Program-made: the position numbers and the translations under genes
Shown here: positions 44,705-53,133 of the stretch, one piece after another
Layout of the letters: the number at the start of each line of letters is the position of its first letter
How positions within the stretch are numbered: position 1 is the first letter of the stretch
Assembly: GCA_015490005.1 (NCBI GenBank)
Contig: WFYS01000081.1
Coordinates: forward strand, 1-60,972
Reading direction: 5' to 3'
Source of the DNA: Desulfurellaceae bacterium
GTDB lineage: Bacteria; Campylobacterota_A; Desulfurellia; Desulfurellales; Hippeaceae
Length of the DNA: 60,972 nucleotides
Notes under the pieces: model-generated
Databases searched by the model: none
What the model saw: the letters and a program-made list of their open reading frames with translations, nothing else
What the model was told of the DNA's origin: nothing

Positions 44705-46285
44705 GAAAACTTTAATGCCTATTTCTGCTAGGATTATAGAGAGAACCATTGCGAATGGATATACTGTAGCATAACCTATGGATGGATAGTCTGAATTTGT
44801 AGCTTCATTTATTGCTGTTAGTGTTGGTGTTGAGGTCATAGCACCCGCTAAAACTCCCATTATTTCTACCATGTTTAATTTTATAATTTTTCGTGCAAAC
44901 AGTGTTGCTATGTATAGTGAGACAATTATAGATCCCAGTGCCAGTGCAATAGATACCCATCCATGGTTTTGTATAGCTTCAAATAGGAATTTGCCTGAAT
45001 TTGTGCCTATTGTTGCCATGAAGATTAGCTGCCCCATAACTTTCATTAATGTATTTGAGTGAGGTGATAATTGCCATACTATTGGCCCTGTCCTGCCTAA
45101 TCTTCCTAGAATCAAGGCGGTTATTAAAATACCACCAACAAAACTAAATTTTACAGTGCCCACGTATGGAACGCTAAACGGTATATTTCCAACAAATATA
45201 CCTATAACTATACCCAATGCTATCGGTAAAAAATCGGCCGCTGGATATTTTAAAAGGTCATTTCCTATTAGTTTTATTAACTTTTTTTCATACTTTTCTG
45301 GGGCAACTATATATAGTTTGTCTCCCAACATTAATGTTAGTGTTTCATAGGGTGGTATGTCAATTCCAGAGCGTCTAATCTTCGTGATTGTGGCATGTAA
45401 AGACTTGAGCTCTTTTATCTCTCCAATTTTTTTGCCGACAATATTTTTTGATGTTACGAGTAATCTATAGGATTTCATGCTGTCGTGAAAGGTGTAACTG
45501 TCCGGAAGTTTTTCTCCTAAAATAATTTGTAGGTTTTTTAACTGCTTGGCAGTTCCTGACACCCTGACAATGTCTCCGTAATGGAGTATAGCATCATCTT
45601 GGGATGTGTCTATAGGATGATTTGACTCAACCCTCTCTATGATAGTGGAGGTCATTTTCTCTATTTGGGATTTATAAATTGTTTGGTTTTTGAAATTTTC
45701 ATTTGTTATCTTAAAATTTTTTGTGATTATATCTGGATGCAAAGTTTTTTGCTTTTCCTCGTAATCCTGCACTTCCTTTTTTAAGTCTACTCTGAAAATG
45801 AACGGTAAGTATCTAACGAAGTATATAGTTGTTATTATAGCCAACGGATAAACTACACCAAATGCTATTGAGATTTCTGGTGAATTTTTCAACTCTAAAG
45901 CAGCAGCAAGGGCAGGTGCAGATGCTATTGTACCAATAAACGTGCCCTCTGTTATACCTTCTGGCAAATGAAGATAAAATCCCAGACCCAAGGTTAGAAT
46001 GAATATTAAAGTTAGCAAAAACAGGGCTAATAGGTTAAATTTTACGCCCTTTTCTCTGATGAATTCAAAAAAACCTGGTCCGGATTGTAGGCCTACGGCA
46101 TATATGAAAATCGCTAAGCCGAAGAATTTAAATGTTGAAGGAATTAATATGCCAAAATGACCAGCCAGTAGGGCAACAATGAGAATTGCGGATATATCTA
46201 AGGAAAAACCCTTTATTTTTATATTACCAATAATGTAGCCCAAAGCGACAATTAGAAAAAGATAAAAAATATCAGAGTGAAGCAT
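44693..46285 (-). CDS. AspT/YidE/YbjL-family transporter with regulatory RCK-type domains
   Basis: Putative antiporter of 530 residues. Two homologous membrane halves (about 5-165 and 350-530), each with a GxG-rich signature (GLQSGPGFFEFIREKG and TIGTNSGKFLFEAIQNHG), flank soluble TrkA-C/RCK-like domains (about 195-340) with two RVSGTAKQL- and IPPYETLTLMLGDKL-like segments. AspT of this family exchanges aspartate for alanine; the substrate here is unknown. ATG start with GGAAG upstream; monocistronic on the minus strand. Confidence 0.85.
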   Translation of the reverse strand: MLHSDIFYLFLIVALGYIIGNIKIKGFSLDISAILIVALLAGHFGILIPSTFKFFGLAIFIYAVGLQSGPGFFEFIREKGVKFNLLALFLLTLIFILTLGLGFYLHLPEGITEGTFIGTIASAPALAAALELKNSPEISIAFGVVYPLAIITTIYFVRYLPFIFRVDLKKEVQDYEEKQKTLHPDIITKNFKITNENFKNQTIYKSQIEKMTSTIIERVESNHPIDTSQDDAILHYGDIVRVSGTAKQLKNLQIILGEKLPDSYTFHDSMKSYRLLVTSKNIVGKKIGEIKELKSLHATITKIRRSGIDIPPYETLTLMLGDKLYIVAPEKYEKKLIKLIGNDLLKYPAADFLPIALGIVIGIFVGNIPFSVPYVGTVKFSFVGGILITALILGRLGRTGPIVWQLSPHSNTLMKVMGQLIFMATIGTNSGKFLFEAIQNHGWVSIALALGSIIVSLYIATLFARKIIKLNMVEIMGVLAGAMTSTPTLTAINEATNSDYPSIGYATVYPFAMVLSIILAEIGIKVFSVL

Positions 46286-46341
46286 ATACTTTGGTCTTCC
46301 TATGTTTTACTTTTTTACGCATGTAAATTTTCGCCTACCTC

Positions 46342-46375
46342 TTTGTCAAGATGCCTGAGGGTTGTTTTGTCAAAA
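46342..46375. promoter_or_regulatory. Repeated TTTGTCAA elements upstream of the AspT-like gene
   Basis: TTTGTCAA occurs at 46342-46349 and 46366-46373, 24 bases apart; the second is part of the 11-base palindrome TTTTG-T-CAAAA (46365-46375). Read on the minus strand each contains a perfect TTGACA, so they could be tandem -35 boxes for the AspT-like gene or operator repeats. No good -10 was found for either. The rest of the 46286-46551 gap holds no gene that I can see. Confidence 0.35.
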
Positions 46376-46500
46376 GCTAAATTGGCTTCTCCTCAAATGT
46401 AATGGATATTTTAACATTTTATAAATTAAATTCAATATAAACCCAGCAATAAGTTCACATATAAGGGTATGTAGATTTAGCAAAGTAATTAAACCTATTT

Positions 46501-46529
46501 TTGATTTTTGTTGGTTAATTTGTTAAACT
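46501..46529 (+). promoter_or_regulatory. Candidate promoter of argB and the two-component genes
   Basis: TTGATT at 46501-46506 and TAAACT at 46524-46529 are 17 bases apart, about 22 bases before the argB ATG, leaving room for a short leader with the AAGGAG ribosome site. Confidence 0.4.
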
Positions 46530-46551
46530 CCAAAGGTAAGGAGCGTGGGAT

Positions 46552-47400
46552 ATGTTTGATAAAGGTGATTGTCTTGTTGAAGTTTTACCTTATATAAAAA
46601 AGTTTTACTCCAAAGTTATGGTTATCAAATATGGCGGAAGCGCAATGCTTGATGCAGAACTGAGAGAGGGTTTTTCTAAGGATGTGTCCTTGTTGAAGTA
46701 TGTTGGTATCAACCCAATAATTGTCCATGGAGGTGGTCCTGAGATTGGAGGCACACTGGGTAAATTGGGTATGGAGAGTAAATTCTATCAGGGTTTAAGG
46801 ATTACAGATGAAGATACAATGGAAGTCGTTGTAATGGTTTTAGCAGGAAAAGTAAATAAAGAAATTGTGTTGCAGATAAATAAAAATGGCGGAAAGGCTG
46901 TTGGGATAAGCGGCGTAGATGCTCATATTATAAAAGCAAAGAAGAAACTTATGGAAGATGTTGATTTGGGTTTGGTTGGGGATGTAGATGAGGTAAATCC
47001 AAATATACTGCTTCATTTATCTGAAGATGGGTATGTTCCTGTAGTTGCTCCTATAGGTGTTGATGAGAACGGTAAAAGATATAATATAAATGCAGATAGT
47101 GTCGCTTCTGCTATTGCTGTGAGTTTAAAGGCAGAAAAGCTTATTTTTCTAACTGACACTGATGGCGTGAAAGATAAAAATGGGAGGCTTATATCTTCTA
47201 TTAAAACCAACGATATTAGCAGCCTTATTAATAATGATACAATAACTGGCGGTATGATACCTAAAATATTATCATCCAAGGAAGCTATAGATAAAGGGGT
47301 TGGAAAGGTTCACATAATAAATGGAACAAAAAAACACTCATTGCTAGAAGAAGTTTTTACACAGAGTGGTGTAGGAACACAAATATATGAACAAGAGTGA
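46552..47400 (+). CDS. argB: Acetylglutamate kinase
   Basis: Phosphorylates N-acetylglutamate in arginine synthesis. It is an amino-acid-kinase-fold protein of 282 residues with VIKYGGSAM, IVHGGGPEIGGTLGKLG near residues 61-77, the substrate Arg region KFYQGLRITDEDTMEVVVMVL, and the C-terminal NADSVASAIAVSLKA and FLTDTDGVKD...GGMIPK blocks. No other arg gene adjoins; the probable ArgA is at 21699. Its 3' end overlaps the histidine kinase start by 14 bases. Confidence 0.96.
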   Translation: MFDKGDCLVEVLPYIKKFYSKVMVIKYGGSAMLDAELREGFSKDVSLLKYVGINPIIVHGGGPEIGGTLGKLGMESKFYQGLRITDEDTMEVVVMVLAGKVNKEIVLQINKNGGKAVGISGVDAHIIKAKKKLMEDVDLGLVGDVDEVNPNILLHLSEDGYVPVVAPIGVDENGKRYNINADSVASAIAVSLKAEKLIFLTDTDGVKDKNGRLISSIKTNDISSLINNDTITGGMIPKILSSKEAIDKGVGKVHIINGTKKHSLLEEVFTQSGVGTQIYEQE

Positions 47401-48667
47401 GTTTAGTCTGGAAAGATTTTTGAACATAATTAATCATCAAAGTGACCTTTTAAGTCTATACTTAAAAGCGTTGCCGTTTTTCTTTTATAAATGCGATATC
47501 GATAAACTTGTTTTTTTTAAGTATAGCAGGAGAAAAAAGTGTTACGATATAAAGATTGGCTTAGATAAGGGAGATGTTTATAGAATTACACAAGGTCAAT
47601 TTGAAAATTGTGATACTAAGGCTTTATTCAAATCGGATTTCAATATAAAAGCTAGGTCTTTTGGTTCGTCTTGTAACGACGTAATTAGGTCGTTTGTTAG
47701 CATCTATATAGATGGAAATGTTAAAAGGGTAATGAAGGAAGATTTGCCTTTTTCCAAGCTAAAAAAGATGTTCGATAGTTTTGGATTTAATGGACCTGTA
47801 TCGCTTGCGCCTTTTAGGTCAAGGAGAGAGATGGTGGGATTTATGCTACTTTATCCGTCATGCGATGTTAAAAAGATTGAGCTATATATTGAAGCTTTTG
47901 GATGCGCGTTGGATAAACTTAAGCTCAGCAAATATTCAGAGAATTTAGAGCAGCTTTTATCAGATTATGAGATGTCAAAACCCAACGAGCATGACAGGGT
48001 TTATCAATTAGGAAAAACTACAATGGTAATAGCTCACGAGATTAAGAATGCTCTGGTAGGCATAATTGGACTCTTTAAAAAGTTAGGAGATTATGTGGAG
48101 AGGGATGAAAAATCAGAGAAATATTACACTTTAATCGATTCGCAATTAAAAAGGCTCTATAATTTTGTTATAGACGTCAATAATTTCTCAAAACTCAAAG
48201 ATGATATAAATTTGTCAGATGTTAACATTGCTGATGTGATAGACGATTCCATAGAAATGATTTCTGCATTTTATAAAAATGTTACATTTTCTGTATCCTT
48301 GGATAAGGGTAATTATGAGTTGATGGCAGATAAAGAGCAGTTGCAACAGGTTTTCTTAAATCTTTTTAAAAATTCTATAGAAGCAAATTCCAAAGGTAAG
48401 GTTAGAATAGATATTTTCGCAAAAGAAGAAAAAGGTTTTCTGGTTGTAAAGATAAGAGATAATTCTGGCGGATTAGATGAAGAGAAATTAAAAAAAATTA
48501 CAGAGCCCTTTTTCACAACAAAACATTATGGGACTGGATTGGGTTTGTCTGTTGTTTATGATATAATAAAGAAGCATAATGGTTTTATAAAATTTGTGAA
48601 TGTGCCGGGTGGATTAGAATGTATAATAAAGTTACCTGTAAATCTAATGGAGGGAGAGAATGAGTGA
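47387..48667 (+). CDS. Soluble sensor histidine kinase
   Basis: The 426-residue kinase has no transmembrane segment. The N-terminal 200 residues are an unassigned sensor region, possibly GAF-like. The dimerisation/phosphoacceptor motif MVIAHEIKNALVG has the phosphorylated His at about residue 217. The ATPase domain shows the N box QVFLNLFKNSIEA, DNSGGL, EPFFTTK and GTGLGLSVVYDI. It is translationally coupled to argB upstream and to the single-receiver protein downstream (8-base overlap), so it probably phosphorylates that receiver. The signal is unknown. Confidence 0.9.
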   Translation: MNKSEFSLERFLNIINHQSDLLSLYLKALPFFFYKCDIDKLVFFKYSRRKKCYDIKIGLDKGDVYRITQGQFENCDTKALFKSDFNIKARSFGSSCNDVIRSFVSIYIDGNVKRVMKEDLPFSKLKKMFDSFGFNGPVSLAPFRSRREMVGFMLLYPSCDVKKIELYIEAFGCALDKLKLSKYSENLEQLLSDYEMSKPNEHDRVYQLGKTTMVIAHEIKNALVGIIGLFKKLGDYVERDEKSEKYYTLIDSQLKRLYNFVIDVNNFSKLKDDINLSDVNIADVIDDSIEMISAFYKNVTFSVSLDKGNYELMADKEQLQQVFLNLFKNSIEANSKGKVRIDIFAKEEKGFLVVKIRDNSGGLDEEKLKKITEPFFTTKHYGTGLGLSVVYDIIKKHNGFIKFVNVPGGLECIIKLPVNLMEGENE

Positions 48668-49019
48668 TAAGAAAAAAATTATGGTTGTGGATGATGAGGA
48701 AGCTATAAGGATGTTGTATGAAGAAGAATTTGATGATGAAGGTTACAATGTTGTTTCTTGCTCTAATGGAAATGAAGCGCTAGAAAGATTTGAGGAGGAG
48801 AAGCCAGACATTGTTATTTTGGATATTGCAATGCCAGGAATATCAGGATTAGAAGTTTTGAGCAAGATAAAAGAGAAATCCCCCAAAACTCCTGTAATAA
48901 TGTCTACAGCTTATTCCCACTATAAAGACGATTTTTACACTTATGTGGCCGATGCTTATATTGTAAAATCCCCAGATTTGACAGAACTTAAGGATAAAAT
49001 TAAGGAGCTTTTGGGCTAA
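48660..49019 (+). CDS. Single-domain response regulator
   Basis: CheY/Spo0F-like receiver of 119 residues with no output domain. The acidic pocket VVDDEEA, the phosphorylation site Asp55 in VILDIAMPG, a Ser/Thr in MSTAYS and the conserved Lys in YIVKSPD are all present. It probably receives phosphate from the kinase upstream. An output partner must lie elsewhere, or it acts by protein binding. Confidence 0.93.
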   Translation: MSDKKKIMVVDDEEAIRMLYEEEFDDEGYNVVSCSNGNEALERFEEEKPDIVILDIAMPGISGLEVLSKIKEKSPKTPVIMSTAYSHYKDDFYTYVADAYIVKSPDLTELKDKIKELLG

Positions 49020-49030
49020 ATTGAAACTCC

Positions 49031-49059
49031 TTGACATTCCATACTAAATTTAATAGAAA
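49031..49059 (+). promoter_or_regulatory. Candidate promoter of the small ferredoxin gene
   Basis: A perfect TTGACA at 49031-49036 and TAGAAA at 49054-49059 (four of six) are 17 bases apart, about 40 bases before the ferredoxin ATG, which has a strong GAGGAGG ribosome site. Confidence 0.45.
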
Positions 49060-49100
49060 GGGTCTGGTAAAACTGAAGAGAATTTTGAGGAGGTGTTCTT

Positions 49101-49286
49101 ATGGCTAAAGTATGGGTTGAGGATAGCTGCATTGGTTGCGAAGCTTGTGTAGATGAATTGCCAGATGTATTCCAAATGGGCGATGATGGCAAAGCTCATG
49201 TAGTTAATGCTGAAGCTGCATCATTGGATGAGATTAAAGAGGTTGCTGAAGCTTGCCCAACTGAGTCTATTAAAGTAGAAGAGTAA
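49101..49286 (+). CDS. Single-cluster [4Fe-4S] ferredoxin
   Basis: Small acidic electron carrier of 61 residues. Cys10, Cys13, Cys16 and Cys52-Pro bind one [4Fe-4S] cluster, and the DELPDVFQMGDDGKAHVV segment is typical of the thermophile/sulfate-reducer monocluster family. It may serve the ferredoxin-linked enzymes in this window (2-oxoacid oxidoreductase, IspG, glutamate synthase), but that is inference. It has its own promoter and terminator, so it is probably expressed alone. Confidence 0.95.
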   Translation: MAKVWVEDSCIGCEACVDELPDVFQMGDDGKAHVVNAEAASLDEIKEVAEACPTESIKVEE

Positions 49287-49294
49287 TAGTAGAT

Positions 49295-49316
49295 GGCGCC
49301 TTGCGGCGCCTTTTTT
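49295..49316 (+). terminator. Rho-independent terminator after the ferredoxin
   Basis: GGCGCC (49295-49300), loop TTGC, GGCGCC (49305-49310), then six T. It is a GC-rich perfect stem in AT-rich surroundings, nine bases after the stop. It is the only clear intrinsic terminator I found in the window. Confidence 0.9.
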
Positions 49317-49434
49317 ACTTTCCTTCGTTTATTTCTCCTTTCTTTTTTAAAGAATATTTTGTATATATAAATGGCAGTTATGGTTAGTTTTATTTGCATT
49401 AAAAAAATTTATTGTTTATTATTGGGAGGGAGAT

Positions 49435-49587
49435 ATGAGCGAGAAGGTGGAGCCTGTTGAGGTTAAGTGTCCCAATTGTGGATACACAATGATTATCTAT
49501 ATGCCAAAAGAGGAAATTCCCAAATGTCCCAAATGTGGAACCCAGATGGTTATAGGTGAGTTGTTGGATGAAGGAAAATACTATTAA
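49435..49587 (+). CDS. Small zinc-ribbon protein
   Basis: A 50-residue frame with an ATG preceded by GGGAGGGAG and four cysteines in two CPxCG knuckles (Cys12/15 and Cys31/34), the classic zinc-ribbon spacing. Function unknown. It lies 16 bases before the ABC transporter binding-protein gene and probably heads that transcription unit. It is easily missed because of its size. The ribosome site, motif and compact spacing make it convincing as a gene. Confidence 0.8.
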   Translation: MSEKVEPVEVKCPNCGYTMIIYMPKEEIPKCPKCGTQMVIGELLDEGKYY

Positions 49588-49603
49588 TTTTAGGAGGTTT
49601 GGT

Positions 49604-50431
49604 ATGAGAGGCTTTTTTAAATTGTTGGTTTTTATTGTGGTTTTTGCTGTATTGGGTGCTTTTTCTACTAAAGCTGCAGATATGAGTTTGTGGCGACATT
49701 CCACTCTTTATAAAATTGAGAAGAGGGGTGTACTGAGGGTTGGTTTAAATGCCGGATATATGCCATTTGAAATGAGGTCAAAAACAGGAAGGATTGTAGG
49801 TTTTGATGTGGATATAGCTAAACTCATGGCTAAAGCAATGGGAGTTAAACTAAAGCTCGTAAACACAGATTGGGACGGAATTATACCTTCTTTGCTAACA
49901 AATAAATTTGATATCATAATTAGTGGCATGACAATAACTCAAAAGAGAAATTTAAAAGTAAATTTTGCCGACCCATACTTTGTTGTAGGTCAGACTATAC
50001 TGTTGAATAAAAAATGGGCTGGTAAAGTTAAAAGCTATAAGGACCTAAATTCTCCAAAATTTACGGTTACTGTGATGCTCGGTACAACTGGTGACTTTGC
50101 CGCTAAGAAATACATACCTAAAGCAAAAATTGAAGAATTTCAAGATGAAGAAAACGCTGTAATGCAGGTTGTGCAGGGAAGAGCCGATGCTTTCGTATAC
50201 GATAAGCCTTACAATACCATCTTTTATGAGACAAAGGGTAAAGGTAAACTGATATTTCTTAACAAACCGTTTACTTACGAGCCGCTTGGCTGGGCTATAA
50301 GCAAAGGCGACCCTGATTTCCTAAATTGGCTCAACAACTTCTTAAGACAGATAAAACATGATGGAACATACGAGAGGCTTTATAAAAAATGGTTTGTAAA
50401 TGTGAAAGGTTGGATTAATAAGGTACATTAA
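49604..50431 (+). CDS. ABC transporter periplasmic binding protein, polar amino acid type
   Basis: Solute receptor of the SBP_bac_3 family, 275 residues. A signal peptide ends at about residue 24 (FSTKA-AD). The mature part shows VLRVGLNAGYMPFEMRSKTGRIVGFDVDIAKLMA, the DWDGIIPSLLTNKFDIIISGMTITQKR segment and the C-terminal LNNFLRQIKHDGTYERLYKKWF, all typical of GlnH/ArtJ-like proteins. The ATG at 49604 has AGGAGG upstream. It stands first in the transporter set, with permease and ATPase following. The actual ligand cannot be told. Confidence 0.92.
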   Translation: MRGFFKLLVFIVVFAVLGAFSTKAADMSLWRHSTLYKIEKRGVLRVGLNAGYMPFEMRSKTGRIVGFDVDIAKLMAKAMGVKLKLVNTDWDGIIPSLLTNKFDIIISGMTITQKRNLKVNFADPYFVVGQTILLNKKWAGKVKSYKDLNSPKFTVTVMLGTTGDFAAKKYIPKAKIEEFQDEENAVMQVVQGRADAFVYDKPYNTIFYETKGKGKLIFLNKPFTYEPLGWAISKGDPDFLNWLNNFLRQIKHDGTYERLYKKWFVNVKGWINKVH

Positions 50432-50433
50432 AA

Positions 50434-51375
50434 ATGAATCGTAAAAAAAACACTCTTTTTTGGAATGTAGCATTTTTTGCAGTTATTATAGGGATAGGCT
50501 TTTTTATCTACAAAGCTAGCTTAAAAATCAACTATACTTGGAACTGGAGGGCTGTGCCCTCCTATTTGGTTTACAAAGCTCAGCATGAAATAGACTCTCC
50601 TGCTAATGGTGTTGTTGAAAAATTTAAAGATGGCAAACTTTATTTAAAGTCCAATAAAGGTAAAGTTATACATATCAAAATCGAACATCCGGTTTTAAAA
50701 GTAGGGGCGGTAGTTGATGCTGGAGATGAGCTAGGTTATAATACATCTTACGAACCCGGGCCATTGCTTGAGGGTTTGTATATGACAATCAAGGTTTCCA
50801 TCGTTTCTATAATTATTGCCCTTATTATAGGTTTAATCACCGGATTGATGCGTATATCTGAAAATCCATTGTTTAAAAATCTATCCACCGTTTATATTGA
50901 GCTTGTTAGAGGAACGCCCCTCTTGGTTCAAATATTCATAGTGTACTTTTTTATTGGAACTTTATTTAATATGACGAGATTTATTGCCGGAGCTTTTGCT
51001 TTGGCTGTTTTTGAAGGAGCTTATATAGCAGAGATTATTAGGGCCGGCATTCAATCCATTCCTAAAGGACAAACAGAAGCATCGTTGGCTTTAGGAATGA
51101 ATTATTTTCAAATTATGAGGTACATAATAATCCCTCAGGCTTTTAAAAGAGTTCTGCCTGCTTTAGCTGGGCAATTTATTTCTCTTATTAAAGATTCGTC
51201 ATTATTATCTATTATTTCTTTAACAGAACTTACAAAAGCAGGAAGAGAGGTTGTGGCTTCTTCGTTTAGTCCGTTTGAAATATGGTTTACCGTAGCTGCT
51301 TTATATTTTGTTGTTACATATGGTTTATCTTTGCTTGATAGGTATTTAGAGAGGAGATTGGCTGGCGATGAATGA
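50434..51375 (+). CDS. ABC transporter permease, polar amino acid type, with extra N-terminal extracytoplasmic domain
   Basis: Membrane subunit of 313 residues. The His/Glu/Gln/Arg-type permease core (about 112-313) is normal, with the [17 protein letters not shown] and [22 protein letters not shown] coupling motifs. Before it are one membrane helix (about 9-27) and some 70 residues (about 40-105) that would lie outside. These read like a small beta barrel ([18 protein letters not shown]...[15 protein letters not shown]), similar in flavour to biotinyl/lipoyl-type folds. It is two bases after the binding-protein gene and overlaps the ATPase gene. Confidence 0.9.
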   Translation: MNRKKNTLFWNVAFFAVIIGIGFFIYKASLKINYTWNWRAVPSYLVYKAQHEIDSPANGVVEKFKDGKLYLKSNKGKVIHIKIEHPVLKVGAVVDAGDELGYNTSYEPGPLLEGLYMTIKVSIVSIIIALIIGLITGLMRISENPLFKNLSTVYIELVRGTPLLVQIFIVYFFIGTLFNMTRFIAGAFALAVFEGAYIAEIIRAGIQSIPKGQTEASLALGMNYFQIMRYIIIPQAFKRVLPALAGQFISLIKDSSLLSIISLTELTKAGREVVASSFSPFEIWFTVAALYFVVTYGLSLLDRYLERRLAGDE

Positions 51376-52114
51376 TAATAGTGATTACATAATTGTCGCA
51401 GAGCAGGTAAATAAAACCTACCCAAATGGTGTTAAGGCTTTGAGAGACGTGTCTTTAGGTGTAAAAAAGGGTGAGGTTGTAGTTATTATAGGGGCATCTG
51501 GCAGCGGAAAAACCACCTTTTTGAGAACAATAAATCAGCTTGAGACAATAGATTCTGGCAGAATAATTGTTGAGGGTGTAGATATTACTGACCCTAAAAC
51601 CAACTTAACAAAAATAAGGGCCGATATAGGCATGGTGTTTCAGCATTTCAATGTTTTTCCCCATCTTACAGTTTTAGAAAATGTGATGCTTGCACAGATT
51701 TTGGTGAGAAAAAGGAAAAAAGAGGATGCAAAGCGTGTTGCCATTGAGTTTTTGACTAAGGTTGGTATAGCAGATAAAAAGGATGAGTATCCGACTAACC
51801 TTTCAGGTGGCCAAAAGCAGCGTGTTGCCATTGCTAGGGCTTTGGCTATGCATCCTAAAATTATGTTATTTGATGAAGCAACGAGTGCTTTGGACCCAGA
51901 AATGGTGGGCGGCATTTTGGATATAATGAAACAGCTGGCAAAAGAAGGAAAGACAATGATTGTCGTCACTCATGAAATGGGTTTTGCAAGAGAGGCCGCA
52001 GATAGAATCATTTATATGGATTCTGGAAAAATTATTGAAATGGGTACTCCAGAGGAAATTTTTGACCACCCAAAAACCGATAGACTTAAACAGTTTTTAA
52101 GTCAAATCTTGTGA
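51368..52114 (+). CDS. ABC transporter ATP-binding protein, polar amino acid type
   Basis: ATPase of 248 residues closely resembling GlnQ. Walker [10 protein letters not shown] is at residues 42-50, followed by Q-loop [18 protein letters not shown], signature [16 protein letters not shown], Walker [15 protein letters not shown] and the H-loop [15 protein letters not shown]. It completes the binding protein/permease/ATPase set. Its stop interlocks with the GTG start of a molybdopterin-binding protein gene (GTGA), so the transporter and Mo genes are probably one operon. Confidence 0.95.
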   Translation: MNDNSDYIIVAEQVNKTYPNGVKALRDVSLGVKKGEVVVIIGASGSGKTTFLRTINQLETIDSGRIIVEGVDITDPKTNLTKIRADIGMVFQHFNVFPHLTVLENVMLAQILVRKRKKEDAKRVAIEFLTKVGIADKKDEYPTNLSGGQKQRVAIARALAMHPKIMLFDEATSALDPEMVGGILDIMKQLAKEGKTMIVVTHEMGFAREAADRIIYMDSGKIIEMGTPEEIFDHPKTDRLKQFLSQIL

Positions 52115-53133
52115 GAAGAGTAAAAATCCCTGTTGAGAAAGCTATAGGTGAGAAAATTCCCCATGATTTTACAAAAATATCCCCGGAAGAAGGTTATAAG
52201 GGTGCTTTTTTTAAGCGTGGACATGTTATCACAGAAGATGATATTCCCCTTTTAAAAAGTATTGGTAAAAACTATATCTATAAACTTGTTTTAGATGAAA
52301 ACGATGTGCATGAAGATGAATTTTCTATTGCATTATCTCCACGATTGGCTGGAGAGAATATAGAGTTTGACAAAAGACCCTCTGAGGGAAAGGTTACATT
52401 TAAATCAAAAATTAACGGTCTGTTTAAGCTGTATAGGAAGAAGGTAATAAAGTTAAATTCAATCTCCATTACATCTTTTCCTACGATACATAACAATTTT
52501 CCTGTGGAAAAAGGTCAACGAGTTGCAGCCTTTAGGATAATACCTCTCGTAACAAAAAAAGCAATTTTGGATAGGGTATTGTCGATTGTTGATAGGCCTT
52601 TGATTTGGGTAGAGGAATATAAAATTAAGAGGGCTGCATTAATTGTTACAGGCAGCGAGATTTACAGTGGAATTGTAAATGATAAGTTTAGGCCTCTTAT
52701 TGAGAGAAAATTGTCACAATTTGGTGTAAAATTAGAAAACTATAGAATTGTTAGAGATGACATTGATGAAATTAAAAAAGCATTTTTAAGCTTTTCTGAA
52801 TATGAATTTGTTGTGGTTAGCGGTGGCTCGAGTGTTGATCCAGACGATGTAACAAAAAAGGCTTTAAAGAGAGCAGGCGTCAAGTTTATCCGTGAAGGAA
52901 ACCCTATACAGCCTGCGAATAACCTAACAATTGGCTATTTTGGCGACACCACCGTTTGTGTTGTTCCTGCTGGAGCTCTGTTTTACAAAGCAAGTGCATT
53001 TGATGTGATGTTGCCGAGGCTGTTAGCGAAAGATAAAATTACAAGAAGAGAAATAGCTGAATACGCAATAGGTGGTTTGTGCCATTTTTGTAAGGTTTGT
53101 GTATACCCAGTATGTCCTTTTGGTAAGGTGTGA
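52111..53133 (+). CDS. Molybdopterin-binding (MoaB/Mog-domain) protein with C-terminal cysteine cluster
   Basis: The 340-residue protein has an N-terminal MoeA-related region ([18 protein letters not shown]...[16 protein letters not shown]) and a MoCF-type domain (about 175-300) with [26 protein letters not shown] and [10 protein letters not shown]. It ends in [15 protein letters not shown] (Cys324, 327, 330, 335), which could hold zinc or an Fe-S cluster. It may act in molybdopterin activation or sensing beside MoeA, but the exact step is unknown. GTG start overlapping the ATPase gene; one-base overlap with moeA. Confidence 0.82.
   Translation: MRRVKIPVEKAIGEKIPHDFTKISPEEGYKGAFFKRGHVITEDDIPLLKSIGKNYIYKLVLDENDVHEDEFSIALSPRLAGENIEFDKRPSEGKVTFKSKINGLFKLYRKKVIKLNSISITSFPTIHNNFPVEKGQRVAAFRIIPLVTKKAILDRVLSIVDRPLIWVEEYKIKRAALIVTGSEIYSGIVNDKFRPLIERKLSQFGVKLENYRIVRDDIDEIKKAFLSFSEYEFVVVSGGSSVDPDDVTKKALKRAGVKFIREGNPIQPANNLTIGYFGDTTVCVVPAGALFYKASAFDVMLPRLLAKDKITRREIAEYAIGGLCHFCKVCVYPVCPFGKV

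Noticed and set aside
49394-49422. TTGCAT-17-TATTAT as promoter of the zinc-ribbon gene
   Set aside because: The start point would fall on the ribosome binding site, leaving almost no leader; the -35 match is also poor.
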